Below, one piece after another: positions 6,390 through 11,515 of a stretch of DNA of 20,762 bases (its first letter is position 1; every line of letters starts with the position of its first letter). The stretch covers positions 1-20,762 of the IMG/VR virus record IMGVR_UViG_3300017739_000154. One strand, given 5' to 3'. The position numbers were made by a program, and so were the translations under genes. The DNA comes from a virus. A model generated the notes under the pieces. It had not been told where the DNA came from, did not search any database, and saw only the letters and a program-made list of their open reading frames with translations.

Positions 6390-6510
6390 CAAAGTCATGG
6401 ATAAAAAAAATTCAGGACAATGTGTAAAAAGCCTTAAAGGTTATACTGATTATAAAAAAACTTATAGACGAATAATTGAAAAAGAAAATTTAGATGCAAG
6501 AGAAAAGTAA
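6337..6510 (+). CDS. hypothetical mini-protein, 57 aa
   Basis: A 58-codon frame begins MSSNSTLRLYQKLDKAHNKV and ends KTYRRIIEKENLDAREK. It is highly basic and helical, with no cysteine pairs or membrane segment. AAAGGGAAAAG directly before the ATG is an acceptable ribosome binding site. It overlaps the 3' end of the 78-aa gene in another frame. It fills the gap before the repressor, which supports reality. Function is unknown. Confidence 0.55.
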   Translation: MSSNSTLRLYQKLDKAHNKVMDKKNSGQCVKSLKGYTDYKKTYRRIIEKENLDAREK

Positions 6511-6579
6511 GTAACTTGTAATTAAATTGTCGGTTGTAAAAAAACTGCTAGGGATCTTTTGCCTCAAATGAAAGGACAC

Positions 6580-6966
6580 ATGGATAAGGAACAATTTGAA
6601 AAAGAACATAAAGACTTCGATAAAAAAGTTGGATTAATGCTTAGTTCAAAAAGACTCATGAAAGGAGTAGATAGAGGTAAAATACTTACTCAAAGTAATG
6701 TTTCAGAAATTATAGCAAAAACATTTCAACAGATTCAAAAATACGAAAAAGGTAATAATAGTTGTTCAGGATTTACAATGCTTTGTTTATTTAAAGGCTT
6801 AGGTGTTTCAATACCTCAGCTTGTACAATTATATTTATCTATACCAGTTCAAGAAATTCAGGGTGGCAAACCTGATAAAATATTATTGGGGCAAGTTCCG
6901 ACTCCTAATAATCCTAGACTAAGTTCGGAATACGTTGATGTAGATGCACAGAATAAATCTGTGTAG
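6580..6966 (+). CDS. XRE-family (CI-like) phage repressor, 128 aa
   Basis: A single Cro/C1-type helix-turn-helix spans residues ~13-65: LMLSSKRLMKGVDRGKILTQSNVSEIIAKTFQQIQKYEKGNNSCSGFTMLCLFKGLGVSIPQLVQLY. The T-F-Q-Q-I-Q-K-Y-E-K-G-x-N recognition segment is the form typical of alphaproteobacterial XRE regulators. The Pro/Gln-rich tail (~55 residues) has no S24 peptidase site, so RecA-triggered self-cleavage is not expected. AAAGGA before ATG 6580 supports this start. An upstream in-frame ATG (6568) and TTG (6559) are weaker. It probably maintains lysogeny, yet it sits at the far end of the rightward operon rather than opposite it. Confidence 0.85.
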   Translation: MDKEQFEKEHKDFDKKVGLMLSSKRLMKGVDRGKILTQSNVSEIIAKTFQQIQKYEKGNNSCSGFTMLCLFKGLGVSIPQLVQLYLSIPVQEIQGGKPDKILLGQVPTPNNPRLSSEYVDVDAQNKSV

Positions 6967-6997
6967 TTGTAATAGGGCTTGGTATTGGTTTAGTCAT
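6914..6997 (-). CDS. possible 27-aa peptide antisense to the repressor end
   Basis: The frame MTKPIPSPITTTQIYSVHLHQRIPNLV has a near-perfect ribosome binding site (GGGAGG, four bases before the ATG). It lies downstream of the integrase on the same strand and is antisense to the last 18 repressor codons. The binding site and ATG fall in the loop of an 11-bp hairpin (6973-6983 with 7010-7020). It could be a real micro-gene, a leader, or chance. Confidence 0.3.
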   Translation of the reverse strand: MTKPIPSPITTTQIYSVHLHQRIPNLV

Positions 6998-7036
6998 AAA
7001 ACCTCCCTGACCAAGCCCTAGCTTTTCTGAGCTAGG
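6973..7036. terminator. overlapping hairpins at a convergent gene junction
   Basis: TAGGGCTTGGT (6973-6983) pairs perfectly with ACCAAGCCCTA (7010-7020), loop 26. CCTAGCT (7017-7023) pairs with AGCTAGG (7030-7036), loop 6. The two stems share 7017-7020 and so compete in part. The site lies between the repressor stop and the integrase stop and is a plausible two-way transcription barrier. No U-tract follows on either strand, so classic intrinsic termination is not shown. Confidence 0.5.
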
Positions 7037-7061
7037 CCACTGTACAGGCTTTAAAATGCGT

Positions 7062-8216
7062 TTAAAGGGTATTATCTACAGGCTTTGACCACTTATTATT
7101 CTTATCCTTATAACTAGATACTTTAGGATTATTATGGTTTTTTCTATAAGCCTTAATATAAGTCTTATAAACAAAATTACTATCGGAGTCCCCTAGAGCT
7201 TCAGTCAAATCAAAAGCATTATCATATACACCATCATATGCCCACTTACTTGCAGTCCAATGTCTGAACATATAAGTCTTTCGATTTACAAAGGGATCTA
7301 GGTTATATTTATTTTTCATTATAGCTAGAGCTGCATTAAGTTCAGTCGTCATTCTTTTAAGATCTATAAAGTTACCTCTTGAATTTAAAAATAAATACTC
7401 TTGGTCTTTAGGTAAAGTATTCATATAACTTACAATCTCATCTTTAAAATCTACACCTATTGAAACATCCCTAACACCATTCTCAGTTTTTGTACTTTTG
7501 ATATTCTTATATCTATCTAATGAATTAGTAATTTTATAATATGGATTATTAGCTAAGAGCATAAAGTTCTTACGACTAGCTACTCTAGCTTCACTAGGCC
7601 TACAAGCTGTTTCAGTACATAGCTTAAATATCATTTGTACTGGCTTAGTTTGTACATGACTAATCAGTTCTTGCAGCTTACTGAAGCTCCAAACATTAAA
7701 GTCTATTGTTGCTCTTTTATATTTAGATCTTCTTTTTTCCCAAAAATGTTCAATAACAAATGGTGAACTTTTAGCATAACCTTTAGCTATATTAGTTGCA
7801 TAGATTTTCTTAAATACATGAAATATCTTTTTAATATAGGGTGTTTTATGTGTTAGCTGCTTTTGTTTAATAAAGTCCTTTATCCAGGTAGTATCTATTG
7901 TTTTAAGGTTTATATTACCTAATGTTTCTATGTGGTTTTTATACATAGACTTTTCATCAAGCAAATGACCAATATGTATATCTTGTTCTTTTAGCTTATT
8001 GTTTTGGCCAACATTGAAATAATCATTAGCTGCATCAAATAAAGGTAATACATTTTTATGAGTAAAATTTTCTAATCTATTTTCAATTTGTTGAACTTGT
8101 GTTTTAATATGTTCTTTATTCTTACTTTGAACAGATTGCCATTTACCATTCTCTTGCCAAGTGTAATACCAAGCCCAGCTACCTTTGCCCCATTTTCTTT
8201 TTTTTATATTAGGCAT
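7062..8216 (-). CDS. int: tyrosine recombinase (phage integrase), 384 aa
   Basis: Integrates and, with a partner, excises phage DNA at attP/attB. An N-terminal arm-binding-like domain (WAWYYTWQENGKWQSVQSK, residues ~14-32) precedes a core-binding SAM-like region (~60-160) and the catalytic domain (~170-360). Visible catalytic residues are R206 (TACRPSEAR), a lysine at about 243 (STKTENGVRDVSI), R318 (YMFRHWTAS) and the likely nucleophile Y353 (VYKTYIK). The box II H is Y315, and the usual LGH histidine is D343 (LGDSD), so two histidines are replaced. The start has AGGAGGT six to seven bases upstream and abuts the 219-aa gene. The attP region lies about 0.9 kb away on its 5' side. Confidence 0.93.
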   Translation of the reverse strand: MPNIKKRKWGKGSWAWYYTWQENGKWQSVQSKNKEHIKTQVQQIENRLENFTHKNVLPLFDAANDYFNVGQNNKLKEQDIHIGHLLDEKSMYKNHIETLGNINLKTIDTTWIKDFIKQKQLTHKTPYIKKIFHVFKKIYATNIAKGYAKSSPFVIEHFWEKRRSKYKRATIDFNVWSFSKLQELISHVQTKPVQMIFKLCTETACRPSEARVASRKNFMLLANNPYYKITNSLDRYKNIKSTKTENGVRDVSIGVDFKDEIVSYMNTLPKDQEYLFLNSRGNFIDLKRMTTELNAALAIMKNKYNLDPFVNRKTYMFRHWTASKWAYDGVYDNAFDLTEALGDSDSNFVYKTYIKAYRKNHNNPKVSSYKDKNNKWSKPVDNTL

Positions 8217-8875
8217 TATACTGACCTCCTTTGTTTTAACAGTCTAGTTATAAAAATATAAAGATCTGATTCATAAAACCATTCATTATTTTTCCACTGC
8301 CATTTCATTTCAGCATTTTCATTTATTTTTATATTTAATAAATCTTTTGTGGGTTTATGAGAAAATTCTAATTTAAACTTTTGCCATGCTGTCAAATCAT
8401 TTTTAGATCCAAAAATTTCTTTTTTAGATTTAAGATATGCCTTTCGATTTGGTATTTTACGACCTATACATTTTCTTGCTTCATCCCACATTTTATTTTT
8501 TAAATACCAATAATACATATGGTCTTTCATACATGGTGTACCATCTTTGTTAAAATAACCATCACCATTCTTCAATTCTTTTTCTGTAAATTTTAAAGGT
8601 TTATCTTTTCCAAAAATATAAGAACCCATCAATTGAGATTTATGTCCGTATATTTTTATCTTAATTGGTTTTGGATTTTTCTTTAAAGATACAAAATATT
8701 TTTTTGCAAAATTGATAGCATCCCTATCATTATCAAATCTTTGCTTGTAAGTTCTAACTTGGTATCCTTTGTTTTTTCTTTCATATATTCTGCTGCTATC
8801 TTTTTTAATTATATAAAAGTCATCAAATTGATACATATTACTTGAGTCTTTTTTTAATAAATAATAATTAGTCAT
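8216..8875 (-). CDS. hypothetical protein co-transcribed with integrase, 219 aa
   Basis: I do not recognise a family. It is strongly basic and aromatic. It begins with two similar segments (NYYLLKKDSSNMYQFDDF and FYIIKKDSSRIYERKNKG, residues ~3-38), a short internal repeat that recalls the arm-binding beta-sheet domain of integrases (a DxxGxxY-like hairpin). The middle is Lys-rich, and the C-terminus has KWQWKNNEWFYESDLYIFITRLLK. The start lies about five bases after AAAAAAAAGGA. The gene abuts int, so they form one operon starting beside attP. That placement is where an excisionase or directionality factor often sits, but no known Xis motif supports this. Confidence 0.8.
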   Translation of the reverse strand: MTNYYLLKKDSSNMYQFDDFYIIKKDSSRIYERKNKGYQVRTYKQRFDNDRDAINFAKKYFVSLKKNPKPIKIKIYGHKSQLMGSYIFGKDKPLKFTEKELKNGDGYFNKDGTPCMKDHMYYWYLKNKMWDEARKCIGRKIPNRKAYLKSKKEIFGSKNDLTAWQKFKLEFSHKPTKDLLNIKINENAEMKWQWKNNEWFYESDLYIFITRLLKQRRSV

Positions 8876-8911
8876 TTTCAGTCCTTTTTTTTAATGTTAA
8901 TCAATATACAA

Positions 8912-8940
8912 TAGGTAGCAATTGAGTTGCCATTTGTCAA
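8912..8940 (-). promoter_or_regulatory. possible promoter of the integrase operon
   Basis: On the minus strand, a consensus -35 TTGACA (8940-8935) is followed after 17 bases by TACCTA (8917-8912), a weak -10. TATTGT and TAACAT closer to the gene are alternatives. The spacer contains TGGCAAC (8932-8926), a heptamer also found at the rightward early promoter (2734-2740), so a shared regulator could act here. Confidence 0.35.
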
Positions 8941-8980
8941 TAATAATCAATAGGTATTATGCACAGTAAATGCTGTACAA

Positions 8981-9001
8981 TTTGCACTATATTTGCACTA
9001 T
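8981..9001 (+). repeat. left pair of TTTGCACTAT repeats (candidate integrase arm sites)
   Basis: Two identical TTTGCACTAT copies at 8981-8990 and 8992-9001, 11 bases apart (about one helical turn). The same pair recurs on the other side of the tRNA fragment. Tandem, helically phased decamers flanking a core are the layout of lambda-type arm-binding sites. Confidence 0.6.
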
Positions 9002-9042
9002 GCTTAGTTGAAACTTACAATTTTAAGGTTTATAACAGGCAT

Positions 9043-9081
9043 AAAAAAAATGGCTCTTACAACAAAATCGTTGTAAAAGCC
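9043..9081 (-). terminator. intrinsic terminator of the leftward late operon
   Basis: GGCT-C-TTACAAC (9052-9063) pairs with GTTGTAA-A-AGCC (9070-9081), an 11-bp stem with one mismatch and a six-base loop. On the minus strand it is followed by A and then eight U (9050-9043). This is a standard Rho-independent terminator for leftward transcripts arriving from the small-basic-protein and lysis genes, and it insulates the integrase operon starting at 8875. Confidence 0.75.
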
Positions 9082-9094
9082 TATTATTAAATTT

Positions 9095-9137
9095 GCCCTT
9101 ATAGCTCAATTGGTAGAGCAATTGATTTGTAATCAAT
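9095..9137 (+). other. 5' half of tRNA-Thr (UGU) forming the attP core
   Basis: The fragment contains a full acceptor 5' strand (GCCCTTA, 9095-9101), TA, D-arm (GCTC, AATTGGTA, GAGC; 9104-9119), and an anticodon arm ATTGA-TTTGTAA-TCAAT (9121-9137) with anticodon TGT at 9128-9130. After 9137 there is no variable loop, T-arm or matching acceptor 3' strand, so it is not a working tRNA gene. Position beside the integrase operon and between repeat pairs makes it the likely attP identity block for a host tRNA-Thr gene, with crossover near the anticodon loop. A TATTAT (9082-9087) lies at -10 distance from its 5' end. Confidence 0.7.
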
Positions 9138-9169
9138 AGCCTTAGCCAATTATTCTTTATATATCTTAC

Positions 9170-9233
9170 TTTGCACTTCTATTTGCACTATGGCACAATT
9201 ATGTTTGTGCAACCTAATCGAAACACAGTGCAA
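9170..9233 (+). repeat. right set of TTTGCAC repeats (candidate integrase arm sites)
   Basis: TTTGCACTTC at 9170-9179 and TTTGCACTAT at 9182-9191 repeat the left pair, 12 bases apart. An inverted AGTGCAA lies at 9227-9233 and a palindrome-like TTGTGCAA at 9205-9212. With the left pair they bracket the tRNA fragment, as expected of P and P' arms. The remaining 80 bases to the next gene hold only a weak ATCCAAC...GTTGGAT inverted repeat (9277-9304). Confidence 0.55.
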
Positions 9234-9314
9234 GAAGTTTGCCCACCCTAGCCCAATGGTTACCCCATTACTTATATCCAACCTACAAAGAAATTAAGTT
9301 GGATTCCAAATCTG

Positions 9315-9572
9315 TTAAGCAAAAGTTTTAGCTCTTGCTGGTTTCTTACCTCTTTGATTCTTCTGTGCTTTTATCTTCCTACTAATAGCAGATCTTCTCT
9401 GACCTGATGTCATTCTTGCTGCTGTACTAGCTGGGACACATTTTGGGTATTTTCGTTTTGAACCTTTAGCAGATGGTCTGCCACACTTCTTGAAGCCACC
9501 GCCTTTTTTTTTGGATCTTATATCAACCCAATTCTGACTAAACCATTTTGACAGGCCACCTGATCTTTTCAT
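9315..9572 (-). CDS. small basic protein, DUF5872-like, 85 aa
   Basis: The pattern GGLSKWFSQNWVDI...CGR...KRKYPKCVP (residues 5-46) matches a small family seen in marine phages and large algal viruses (I believe DUF5872), of unknown function. The two cysteines sit in KKCGRP and YPKCVP and could bind metal or pair. The C-terminal half is almost all K, R, A and S (RRSAISRKIKAQKNQRGKKPARAK), fitting nucleic-acid binding. It is the last gene of the late leftward operon, ahead of attP and the terminator. Confidence 0.78.
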   Translation of the reverse strand: MKRSGGLSKWFSQNWVDIRSKKKGGGFKKCGRPSAKGSKRKYPKCVPASTAARMTSGQRRSAISRKIKAQKNQRGKKPARAKTFA

Positions 9573-9576
9573 TTAA

Positions 9577-9723
9577 TTAAGCAGTTCTATAACCGCCACC
9601 TCTTTTTTTATAAGTTCTAACTAACCAAGCTGAAGCATATGCACTAGGAAAAACTTTAAATTTTTTCTTCGCTTCTGACTTCACTCTTGAATATAATTTT
9701 TTATTAGTTGGTATATTTGCCAT
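9577..9723 (-). CDS. small basic protein, 48 aa
   Basis: MANIPTNKKLYSRVKSEAKKKFKVFPSAYASAWLVRTYKKRGGGYRTA. This sequence type recurs in marine phages, but I know no function. It is strongly basic and helical, with a Gly-Gly-Gly basic tail. The ATG at 9723 follows AGAGG by five bases. The longer in-frame start at 9762 lies wholly inside the preceding 48-aa gene and has no binding site. It is one of six consecutive tiny basic genes. Confidence 0.75.
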   Translation of the reverse strand: MANIPTNKKLYSRVKSEAKKKFKVFPSAYASAWLVRTYKKRGGGYRTA

Positions 9724-9724
9724 G

Positions 9725-9871
9725 TTATCCTCTATGTATTTTTTGAAGTTTAAATTTTGCATTTCTTACAGCTCCCTTATGGGGTTTGTAAGCACCTTTC
9801 ATAAGTGAATAGGAATTACCCTTTTTCATCCAATGAAAACCTTTTGGTGGTTTTACAGTTTTAGACTTCAT
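9725..9871 (-). CDS. small basic protein, 48 aa
   Basis: MKSKTVKPPKGFHWMKKGNSYSLMKGAYKPHKGAVRNAKFKLQKIHRG. It has the pattern P-K-G-x-H-W-M-K-K-G-x-x-Y-x-L-M-K...P-H-K-G-A that I recognise from marine phage small proteins of unknown role. Its ATG overlaps the previous stop (ATGA), and the next gene's ATG lies one base after its stop. It has no acidic residue at all, so the charge is very high. Confidence 0.7.
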   Translation of the reverse strand: MKSKTVKPPKGFHWMKKGNSYSLMKGAYKPHKGAVRNAKFKLQKIHRG

Positions 9872-9996
9872 TTCTTTTTACCTTTTTTCTTTTTTCTCTT
9901 GCTAAGTTTTTTAAGATCAGCACCAGTTATTTTTCGTCTTGGTGGTGCAACGGCTGCTAGTCTTTTTTGTTTAGCACTATATTTAGAGTATGGCAT
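9868..9996 (-). CDS. small basic protein, 42 aa
   Basis: MPYSKYSAKQKRLAAVAPPRRKITGADLKKLSKRKKKKGKKK. The conserved-looking segment YSKYSAKQKRLAAVAPPRRKITGADLK is followed by a poly-lysine tail. Start and stop are both fused to neighbours (TAATG and ATGA). Only one acidic residue occurs. A nucleic-acid-binding or capsid-internal role is possible but not shown. Confidence 0.65.
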   Translation of the reverse strand: MPYSKYSAKQKRLAAVAPPRRKITGADLKKLSKRKKKKGKKK

Positions 9997-10058
9997 TACT
10001 TCTTCTTGCCTTTTTTCTTACCTTTTTTCTTTTTAGTTTTTTTCTTGCTGTAGTACAT
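9996..10058 (-). CDS. poly-lysine micro-protein, 20 aa
   Basis: MYYSKKKTKKKKGKKKGKKK: 13 of 20 residues are lysine and none is acidic. AAAGGA lies six bases before the ATG, and the stop overlaps the next ATG (TAATG), so it is positioned as a translated gene. It could be a histone-tail-like DNA-condensing peptide or a leader that couples translation. A-rich DNA alone could also produce this by chance. Confidence 0.5.
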   Translation of the reverse strand: MYYSKKKTKKKKGKKKGKKK

Positions 10059-10085
10059 ATTTTTCCTTTAAGTTAGTTGATGTGA

Positions 10086-10358
10086 TTAACAGTTCCACTT
10101 TCGAAGTGCTTTGTTAATTCTGCTATTAGGATCTCTAGCTGTCTTAGCTGAAGTTCTTCTTTTTTTCATACCAAGCATCCTGGCACAAAAAGATTTTCTT
10201 CTCTTAGCTGCCTTAGATCCTTTTTTTAATTTAGATGGTTTAGTAGTAACTGCCATTTTAAGTTTACTACCTGGATTTTCTCTTCGATATTTTGCAACAC
10301 CTTTTTTTGTTAATCCACCTGATCTTGATTTATGGACTCCAATTTTAAAGCCTTTCAT
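10086..10358 (-). CDS. conserved small basic phage protein (DUF6321-like), 90 aa
   Basis: The block SGGLTKKGVAKYRRENPGSKLKMAVTT, the KAAKRRKSFCARMLGMKKRRTSAKTARDPNSRINKALRKWNC end, and the length match a widely distributed phage protein (I believe DUF6321) of unknown role. It is highly basic with two cysteines (residues ~58 and 90). AAGGTG lies before the ATG. It is the first of the six-gene basic cluster that follows the lysis genes. Confidence 0.85.
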   Translation of the reverse strand: MKGFKIGVHKSRSGGLTKKGVAKYRRENPGSKLKMAVTTKPSKLKKGSKAAKRRKSFCARMLGMKKRRTSAKTARDPNSRINKALRKWNC

Positions 10359-10583
10359 CTACACACCTTGCTTTTTATAATTAGTGTCGTAGTAACAATT
10401 AAATTTTATTATAATCTCATTTTTAACAATTTCAGTTTTTCCAATTTCTTTTGTTTTATTGAGAGCTTCTTCATAACCACCAATTAAACATTCATAGAAA
10501 TTATCATGATGTTTCATAAAATGAGGTGGCATACACTCACCAGCAATCTGACTACAAATGATCATTACTAAAGCTACTTTCAT
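10359..10583 (-). CDS. hypothetical small exported protein, 74 aa
   Basis: The N-terminus MKVALVMIICSQIAGECMPP looks like a short signal or anchor sequence. Later cysteines (about residues 17, 32, 63) could form disulfides in the periplasm. I recognise the general look from marine phages but know no function. It sits directly after the holin gene (four-base overlap), so a spanin-like or lysis-accessory role is possible. It has no lipobox to support an outer-membrane spanin. Confidence 0.7.
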   Translation of the reverse strand: MKVALVMIICSQIAGECMPPHFMKHHDNFYECLIGGYEEALNKTKEIGKTEIVKNEIIIKFNCYYDTNYKKQGV

Positions 10584-10939
10584 TTTTTCTTCATCTTATT
10601 AGTTAGATTCATACCAAATGATCCACCTACAATTGTTAAAATAATAATCCAAAAATAGTCATTGGCCTTTGTTAAAATATCCCAACCTGTACTCATAGCT
10701 GGTTGTAAGGCTGGTATGAAATGACAAATAATAATTCCTGAAAAAACTAATGTAAGCCACTCATCTTTTAGTGAGTGTTCTTGTTGTTTTATCTGCTCAA
10801 CAGAAACAGTCTTAGCAGCTTCTATTTCTTTAGCTTTTATAATTTTATCTTTTTCTAATTTATGACTGATAGCTCCAATAGTTTTATCAGCTACTAATTT
10901 AAATAATGGATTTTTTAAAAAACCTAATAAGTGTATCAT
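10580..10939 (-). CDS. holin, GTA-type 3TM family-like, 119 aa
   Basis: Two clear hydrophobic segments, residues ~62-79 (LTLVFSGIIICHFIPALQ) and ~94-112 (DYFWIIILTIVGGSFGM), follow a charged helical region and end in a KMKKK tail. The K-D-E-W-x-T-L-V-F entry and V-G-G-S-F-G-M exit resemble the gene-transfer-agent holin family. A third, weaker membrane helix may lie near residues 2-20. Holins make the inner-membrane hole that releases lysozyme, and the gene lies just after a lysozyme gene with a four-base overlap. Confidence 0.75.
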   Translation of the reverse strand: MIHLLGFLKNPLFKLVADKTIGAISHKLEKDKIIKAKEIEAAKTVSVEQIKQQEHSLKDEWLTLVFSGIIICHFIPALQPAMSTGWDILTKANDYFWIIILTIVGGSFGMNLTNKMKKK

Positions 10940-11376
10940 TTGTTTGAAGTTCTCATTTTACTTGCTAGATACTCACATCTGTTTGGTGTTTGCTTATGCC
11001 ATCTAGAGTCTAGCATTTGGTTAGCAGCTTCCTCATAATTTTCAGAGTCTAGTGCCTCCCACATTTTTTTGAATTTTGAAACATTACCTATGCCTAATTG
11101 AAAAACCATTTCACAAATAACACCCTGTGCAATAAAATTAATATTTCTATTGCTTATTAGTGTGCGACTATTATATAATGCGTTTTCAAAATCTTTATCA
11201 AAGATTTCATCAAGGTAAGACTTCTCATATTCTTTATCATCTTCCCAATGATCCTCTACACATAGATGACCATATCCGACTGTTCTTTTACCCTCACTAC
11301 ATAGATATACTTTATTTCTATATCCCTCATGTGTCTTAATAGATTCTTTTACTTCATTCATTTTTTCTTCTTGCAT
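10936..11376 (-). CDS. endolysin, T4-type lysozyme (GH24), 146 aa
   Basis: Cleaves peptidoglycan between MurNAc and GlcNAc. Residues 17-37 align without gaps to T4 lysozyme 11-31: E17 is the catalytic acid, T32 matches T26, and TVGYGH follows. The position of T4 Asp20 is Cys26 (YLCSEG). Later landmarks are QGVICEMVFQLGIGNVSKFKKMW and DSRWHKQTPNRCEYLASKM, matching the family's W..Q.P.R...L. There is no signal peptide, so export would depend on the holin. AAAGGTG just before the first ATG supports this start over Met6. Confidence 0.92.
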   Translation of the reverse strand: MQEEKMNEVKESIKTHEGYRNKVYLCSEGKRTVGYGHLCVEDHWEDDKEYEKSYLDEIFDKDFENALYNSRTLISNRNINFIAQGVICEMVFQLGIGNVSKFKKMWEALDSENYEEAANQMLDSRWHKQTPNRCEYLASKMRTSNK

Positions 11377-11459
11377 TTACACCTTTTGCTAAATAGCCAG
11401 TTTACATATCGATGCCAAAAGTTGAATCTTTGTAGTAGTAATTTTATTTTTTTTTTCAT
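11358..11459 (-). CDS. cationic micro-protein next to lysozyme, 33 aa
   Basis: MKKKIKLLLQRFNFWHRYVNWLFSKRCKCKKKK. A short amphipathic and aromatic helix is flanked by lysines and ends in CKCKKKK. Net charge is above +13 with no acidic residue. AGG lies about nine bases before the ATG. The start overlaps the previous micro-gene's stop (ATGA) and the end overlaps the lysozyme start by 19 bases. It could be a membrane-active lysis helper. No family is recognised. Confidence 0.5.
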   Translation of the reverse strand: MKKKIKLLLQRFNFWHRYVNWLFSKRCKCKKKK

Positions 11460-11515
11460 TTGAAGCCTATGAGTTTGAGAATTAATTTTTCAATGAAATC
11501 TATAATCTTTTTCAT
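11456..11515 (-). CDS. amphipathic helical micro-peptide, 19 aa
   Basis: MKKIIDFIEKLILKLIGFK. On a helical wheel nearly all hydrophobic residues (I4, I5, F7, I8, L11, I12, L15, I16, F18) fall on one face and the charged ones (K2, K3, D6, E9, K10, K14) on the other, with L13 the exception. This resembles phenol-soluble-modulin or delta-toxin-like membrane peptides. The ATG overlaps the previous stop and the stop overlaps the next ATG, with no binding site of its own, so translation would be by coupling. Confidence 0.45.
   Translation of the reverse strand: MKKIIDFIEKLILKLIGFK

Noticed and set aside
9095-9170. Complete tRNA-Thr gene
   Set aside because: The T-arm and 3' acceptor strand are missing after the anticodon arm, so it is only a 5' half.
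8941-9233. CRISPR array from the repeated TTTGCAC units
   Set aside because: The repeats are 10 bases long with 1-2-base gaps and no spacers, and no cas genes are present. Arm-type sites fit better.
9277-9304. ATCCAAC...GTTGGAT as the late-operon terminator
   Set aside because: The 7-bp stem has a large loop and no U-tract. The hairpin with eight U at 9043-9081 is a far better terminator.
9833-10036. Plus-strand open frame rich in Phe and Leu opposite the basic-protein cluster
   Set aside because: It is the complement of lysine-rich coding (AAA/AAG read as TTT/CTT). It has no ribosome binding site, and the minus strand holds three coupled genes.
10111-10380. Plus-strand 89-aa hydrophobic frame
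   Set aside because: It is a mirror of the recognised DUF6321-like gene on the minus strand.
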